Shown here piece after piece: positions 62,101-64,000 of a DNA stretch of 64,000 nt (within the stretch, counting starts at the first letter, position 1; each line of letters opens with the position of its first letter). Under the pieces are notes generated by a model, which had not been told where the DNA came from, ran no database searches, and saw only the letters and a list, made by a program, of their open reading frames with translations. Source of the stretch: Alphaproteobacteria bacterium (GTDB taxonomy: Bacteria; Pseudomonadota; Alphaproteobacteria; SMXP01). The stretch covers positions 62,001 to 126,000 of the forward strand of contig JANQPV010000077.1 in NCBI GenBank assembly GCA_028285305.1, given 5' to 3'. A program made the translations under genes and the position numbers.

Positions 62101-62578
62101 CCAATATGGCAACATAAGTGAACGTTTTCATCAACGCGTTGGCGTCGACCAGGTCTTCTTTGTTCAGCACTTGGGGCAGCACCGACAGTTTTGTCGGCGC
62201 AAAAAATGCTGACTGGGTTGCATACAAGACCAAGCTGGCCAACAAGAGTTCACCGGAACCTTTAATGAGGCCAACCGAGGCCAAGCCGGCAAATCCGATC
62301 TCAGCCAGCCTGGTCCTGCGAATTATCTTAGCCTTGTCCATGTGATCGGCGATCGACCCCGCCACGCCTGAGAAGATGGCGAACGGCGCGACATAAAACA
62401 GGACACCAACCATGACGGCTTGCTGGGGTCCAAAACCGAACAATTGAAGTCCCGCGTAGCTTGCCAAAAAGATGAATGCGCTCTTGAGCATGTTGTCGGT
62501 TAAGACACCGATCGTTTGGGTGACGAGCAGGGGAACGAATGTCTTGTTCTTTAAAAGGCCTTGAGGTGCAGATCCCAT
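59126..62578 (-). CDS. Fusion of lysophospholipid transporter, PlsC-type acyltransferase and acyl-ACP synthetase (LplT-Aas)
   Basis: 1150 residues. Residues ~1-410 are an MFS domain (KNKTFVPLLVTQTIGVLTDN, then many helices). Residues ~440-640 are a PlsC/LPLAT acyltransferase: VVANHTSYLDAVLMA (HX4D) and IFPEGRLTETGALM. Residues ~690-1140 are an AMP-binding ligase: VILFTSGSEGLPKGVVLSHK, EGYGTTETSP, WHDTGDIVTIDKEG. In E. coli LplT flips lysophosphatidylethanolamine and Aas re-acylates it with ACP-activated fatty acid; here both are one chain, as in several proteobacteria. It recycles lysophospholipid at the inner membrane. A small membrane protein lies 62 nt upstream on the same strand. Confidence 0.95.
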   Translation of the reverse strand: MGSAPQGLLKNKTFVPLLVTQTIGVLTDNMLKSAFIFLASYAGLQLFGFGPQQAVMVGVLFYVAPFAIFSGVAGSIADHMDKAKIIRRTRLAEIGFAGLASVGLIKGSGELLLASLVLYATQSAFFAPTKLSVLPQVLNKEDLVDANALMKTFTYVAILVGFMAGGALAGHGLVVPLATILFGASVLSFLATLRLPEIPPLVNSKARPSLNPVVASARSIGAVAEDPRLIRSAVGIAWFWTIGLVITTVFPSIAANQLSLTPGAPAVLLGAFVVGIGLGTFLVAQLLNGEISAKHVPFGALGMAVFLADLTFAVSAYTPTAQNVGIAQFLSTWAGIRIVIDMIAIAAFGGVFIVPLNAIFQVRAKEHKRTATMAGSDILNALTMIVVTTPLTLAVDRGIQMSGLFTALAVINFAVAFYLFRMMPQEALKAVVATILQTLFKAKVENLEAYGDPDQPAVVVANHTSYLDAVLMAALLPGRPTFAISTNISRRWWVKPAFWFFDLIPVDPTNSLSVRRMVQLVKEEGRRLIIFPEGRLTETGALMKIYDGPALIAEKAGAPLIPVRIDGAQFSKFSYLHGKFPLQWFPEITLTVLERREFALPEDLNVREKRDQAASELHKVMTQMVYDTSPVEATLFEALIDAKKTFGKAKVLEDIERNPLGYKRIITGAFALGEEMAKSTHEDENVGLLLPNSSASVVAFFACHAYKRTPAMLNFTAGRAGVEAALKAAEIKTVFTSHRFIELGNLEELVDAIKETAKVIYLEDLKEKIGLTAKLKALAKASAPSIGLRLSGGASAEPSDKAVILFTSGSEGLPKGVVLSHKNLQANRFQVSSVIDFTPQDKVLNALPMFHSFGLTAGTLLPLLSGVRTFLYPSPLHYRIVSEVAYDTNATIMFGTDTFLRGYARVAHGYDFYSLRYAFAGAERVRPETRKIWAEKFGVRILEGYGTTETSPVTSINTPIANKPGSVGRLLPGMSVRLDDVPGVDKGGRLFVSGPNIMMGYLKADQPGIIQPPEAGWHDTGDIVTIDKEGFITIEGRAKRFAKIGGEMVSLSAVEGVASELWPEMPVCAVTQPHPTKGEQIVLLCESDKLPNGRTADQSELQSFAKSKGVAEIFIPKTLVSVAQIPVLGSGKTDFGAANELCKELMREAA

Positions 62579-62640
62579 GACGATTGCCTCTGTTTCTTTT
62601 TTGAGTGTGTGTTGATGTCCGAAATTCGAAGCGCGTCGCC

Positions 62641-62850
62641 TCAGCTCAATTTGATGAGCTTGGCAAAGCCCCTCTTGACGGCGCGGGCCGCCGACACGCT
62701 GATGAGCATGGCGAACGGGATGCCTACAAGCATGGCAGGAACGCCTGCCGCGTGAATTGCCGGATTAGCACTCAGGATGGCCAGAAGGCCGAGCCCAAGG
62801 AAGATCAAGCCGGTCCCGGTTGTGGTTGTCATGTTTCGCGTTGCGGTCAT
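62641..62850 (-). CDS. Small membrane protein upstream of the LplT-Aas fusion
   Basis: 69 residues from ATG 62850, with GGAGACAACA upstream. Two hydrophobic segments (TGLIFLGLGLLAILSANPA and GVPAMLVGIPFAMLISVSAA), then a basic end (RAVKRGFAKLIKLS). Strong ribosome-binding site and hydrophobic pattern make it a real gene. It is 62 nt upstream of the lysophospholipid fusion gene, so a joint role in membrane lipid handling is possible. No family recognised. The 199 nt between it and the acyl-CoA ligase gene shows nothing further. Confidence 0.75.
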   Translation of the reverse strand: MTATRNMTTTTGTGLIFLGLGLLAILSANPAIHAAGVPAMLVGIPFAMLISVSAARAVKRGFAKLIKLS

Positions 62851-63049
62851 TGTTGTCTCCTATTCCATTCTGCTGGGCCAAAGTGGCCCGGGTTTGCCAT
62901 GGCCCTAATCTGGTCTGGAGACGTGAACTGGCTGTCAGCAACAACCGGCGTGGCCGTCAAAACGGCGTAAATCCGGCGCAAAAAGTGGCCGTTGCCCGTG
63001 AATCTTTGGAAATTTGGGGAGCGCAGGGGAGAAGTCGGGGCGCGTGCCC

Positions 63050-64000
63050 TCAGACGATTTTCGAGCCGTCTTTGCCCCAATACTTGTCGCGCAGCAAGCG
63101 CTTGTAGAGCTTACCGGTCGGCAGGCGCGGCAGCTCATCGATGAAGTCGACGGTTTTGGGAACCTTGTAGGGCGCCAGTCGGTCCCGCGCATAAGCGATC
63201 AGCTCTTCTTCCAAGTCCGGTGCGCTCGCATCTTGAAGCTGTACCACGGCCTTGACTTCCTCGCCCATATCCGCATTGGGCACGCCGAACACGGCGACAT
63301 CGGCGACGGCGGGATGGAGTACGAGTACGTCCTCAATCTCTTGGGGGTAGATGTTCACGCCGCCCGATATGATCATGTAAGCCTTGCGGTCCGTGAGATA
63401 GAGAAAGCCCTCTTCATCCACATATCCGACATCACCAAGTGTGGACCAGTTGGCGTGCTGCGGATGGGTCGCGTCTTGCGTTTTCTCTGGCGAGTTATGA
63501 TATTCGAAGGGCATGACCTCTTGTTCGAAAAAGATGGTGCCCTGTTCGCCGACGGGGACTTCCTTGCCCGCCTCATCACATATGTGGAGAACACCTGTGG
63601 CCGGACGACCAACAGACCCAGGGTGGGCGAGCCAGTCTGCGCTGTTGATGATCGTCGAGCCATTGCCCTCACTGCCTGCATAATACTCCATAATGATGGG
63701 GCCCCACCAATCGATCATCTGCCTTTTGATCTCGACGGGGCAAGGAGCGGCCGCATGGATCGCCACTTGATGACTGGATAAGTCAAAGCCCGATCTCTCT
63801 CCTTTCGGCAATTTGAGCATGCGCACGAACATGGTTGGAACCCATTGACTGTGGGTCACCTTGAAGTCCTGGATGTGGCGCAGGGACTCCACAGGATCGA
63901 ATCGTTCCATCATGACCACTGTGCCCCCGATATGCTGGGTGCCCATCGTGAAGGCGAATGGCGCCGCGTGGTACAAAGGTGCCGGTGAGAGATAGATGGT
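63050..64000 (-). CDS. AMP-dependent acyl-CoA ligase, N-terminal part beyond the right edge
   Basis: The frame is open to the window edge (TIYLSPAPLYHAAPFAF), so the track start at TTG 63976 is artificial. ANL-superfamily ligase C-terminal two thirds: MEYYAGSEGNGSTIINS, GVLHICDEAGKEVPVGEQGT, hinge STLGDVGYVDEEGFLYLTDR, AYMIISGGVNIYPQEIEDVL, PKTVDFIDELPRLPTGKLYK with the catalytic Lys. It should activate a carboxylic acid as acyl-AMP and then acyl-CoA. GxNxxP-type GGVNIYPQE and the PTGKLYKR ending are typical of the fatty-acyl-CoA synthetase group. The substrate is unclear; neighbouring lipid genes do not decide it. Confidence 0.93.
   Translation of the reverse strand, partial: TIYLSPAPLYHAAPFAFTMGTQHIGGTVVMMERFDPVESLRHIQDFKVTHSQWVPTMFVRMLKLPKGERSGFDLSSHQVAIHAAAPCPVEIKRQMIDWWGPIIMEYYAGSEGNGSTIINSADWLAHPGSVGRPATGVLHICDEAGKEVPVGEQGTIFFEQEVMPFEYHNSPEKTQDATHPQHANWSTLGDVGYVDEEGFLYLTDRKAYMIISGGVNIYPQEIEDVLVLHPAVADVAVFGVPNADMGEEVKAVVQLQDASAPDLEEELIAYARDRLAPYKVPKTVDFIDELPRLPTGKLYKRLLRDKYWGKDGSKIV

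Noticed and set aside
1-64000. Prophage, integron, transposon or CRISPR content
   Set aside because: No integrase, transposase, att repeat, Cas gene or regularly spaced repeat could be seen; the gene set is chromosomal.

Overview
The window reads as one contiguous stretch of alphaproteobacterial chromosome. The best evidence is the gene block trpF-trpB-trpA-accD-folC facing trxA-addA-addB, an order common in Alphaproteobacteria, and an AddB of the alphaproteobacterial type without an N-terminal Walker A. I cannot fix the family. The many P450s, SDRs, flavin enzymes, S9 peptidase, SnoaL-like and crotonase-like proteins suggest an aerobic, probably aquatic, catabolically versatile heterotroph. 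I see no tRNA, rRNA, CRISPR array, transposase or phage gene, and coding is dense.

Layout. 1-5.7 kb: a partial exosortase fused to an EpsI-like domain that the ORF track misses because it runs off the left edge, then a CreB/CreC-like two-component system and a Kef-type cation/proton antiporter. 5.9-14 kb: a TetR-P450 pair divergent from a second P450 across a perfect operator, a frameshifted intradiol dioxygenase, a prolyl-oligopeptidase-type peptidase, a possible small membrane protein without a start codon, an SDR under a promoter embedded in a long perfect inverted repeat, and a SnoaL-like protein. 14-19.4 kb: a hybrid histidine kinase whose 3' end overlaps a convergent LuxR-type response regulator, then a secreted VWA protein and a lipoprotein. 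19.5-23 kb: an atypical crotonase, a REP-like palindromic repeat, a saccharopine-dehydrogenase-like enoyl reductase and an MFS carrier. 23-35.4 kb: the housekeeping tryptophan / fatty acid / folate / thioredoxin / AddAB block.

35.7-43.4 kb: a secreted beta-glucuronidase-like GH2 enzyme, a PhyH dioxygenase, a PPOX-fold protein, a secreted sulfatase divergent from a GPH-type sugar symporter, and two unknown membrane proteins. 43.8-49.5 kb: a divergent catabolic locus (SDR and aromatic-hydroxylase-like flavoprotein against TetR, FAH-family hydrolase, VOC dioxygenase-like protein and luciferase-like oxidoreductase), which fits hydroxylation, ring cleavage and hydrolysis of an aromatic or polycyclic substrate. 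49.5-54.6 kb: a type I secretion ABC transporter and adaptor next to a probable substrate, a CSLREA/beta-helix/RTX protein preceded by a 70-residue ORF. 54.8-59 kb: SDR, AhpD-like protein, a secreted kelch protein and a divergent asparagine-synthetase-like ATP-dependent ligase without a glutaminase cysteine. 59.1-64 kb: a three-domain lysophospholipid transporter / acyltransferase / acyl-ACP synthetase fusion, a small membrane protein and a truncated AMP-dependent acyl-CoA ligase.

The items I think most deserve follow-up are the asparagine-synthetase-like ligase with its unusual neighbourhood, the type I secretion locus, the exosortase-EpsI fusion, the glucuronide/sulfate module, the two perfect operators, and folC, whose conserved N-terminus has no AUG/GUG/UUG start. 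One clear coding disruption (the dioxygenase) and two missing start codons may be real biology or assembly error. All calls are from reading the sequence; no database search was run.
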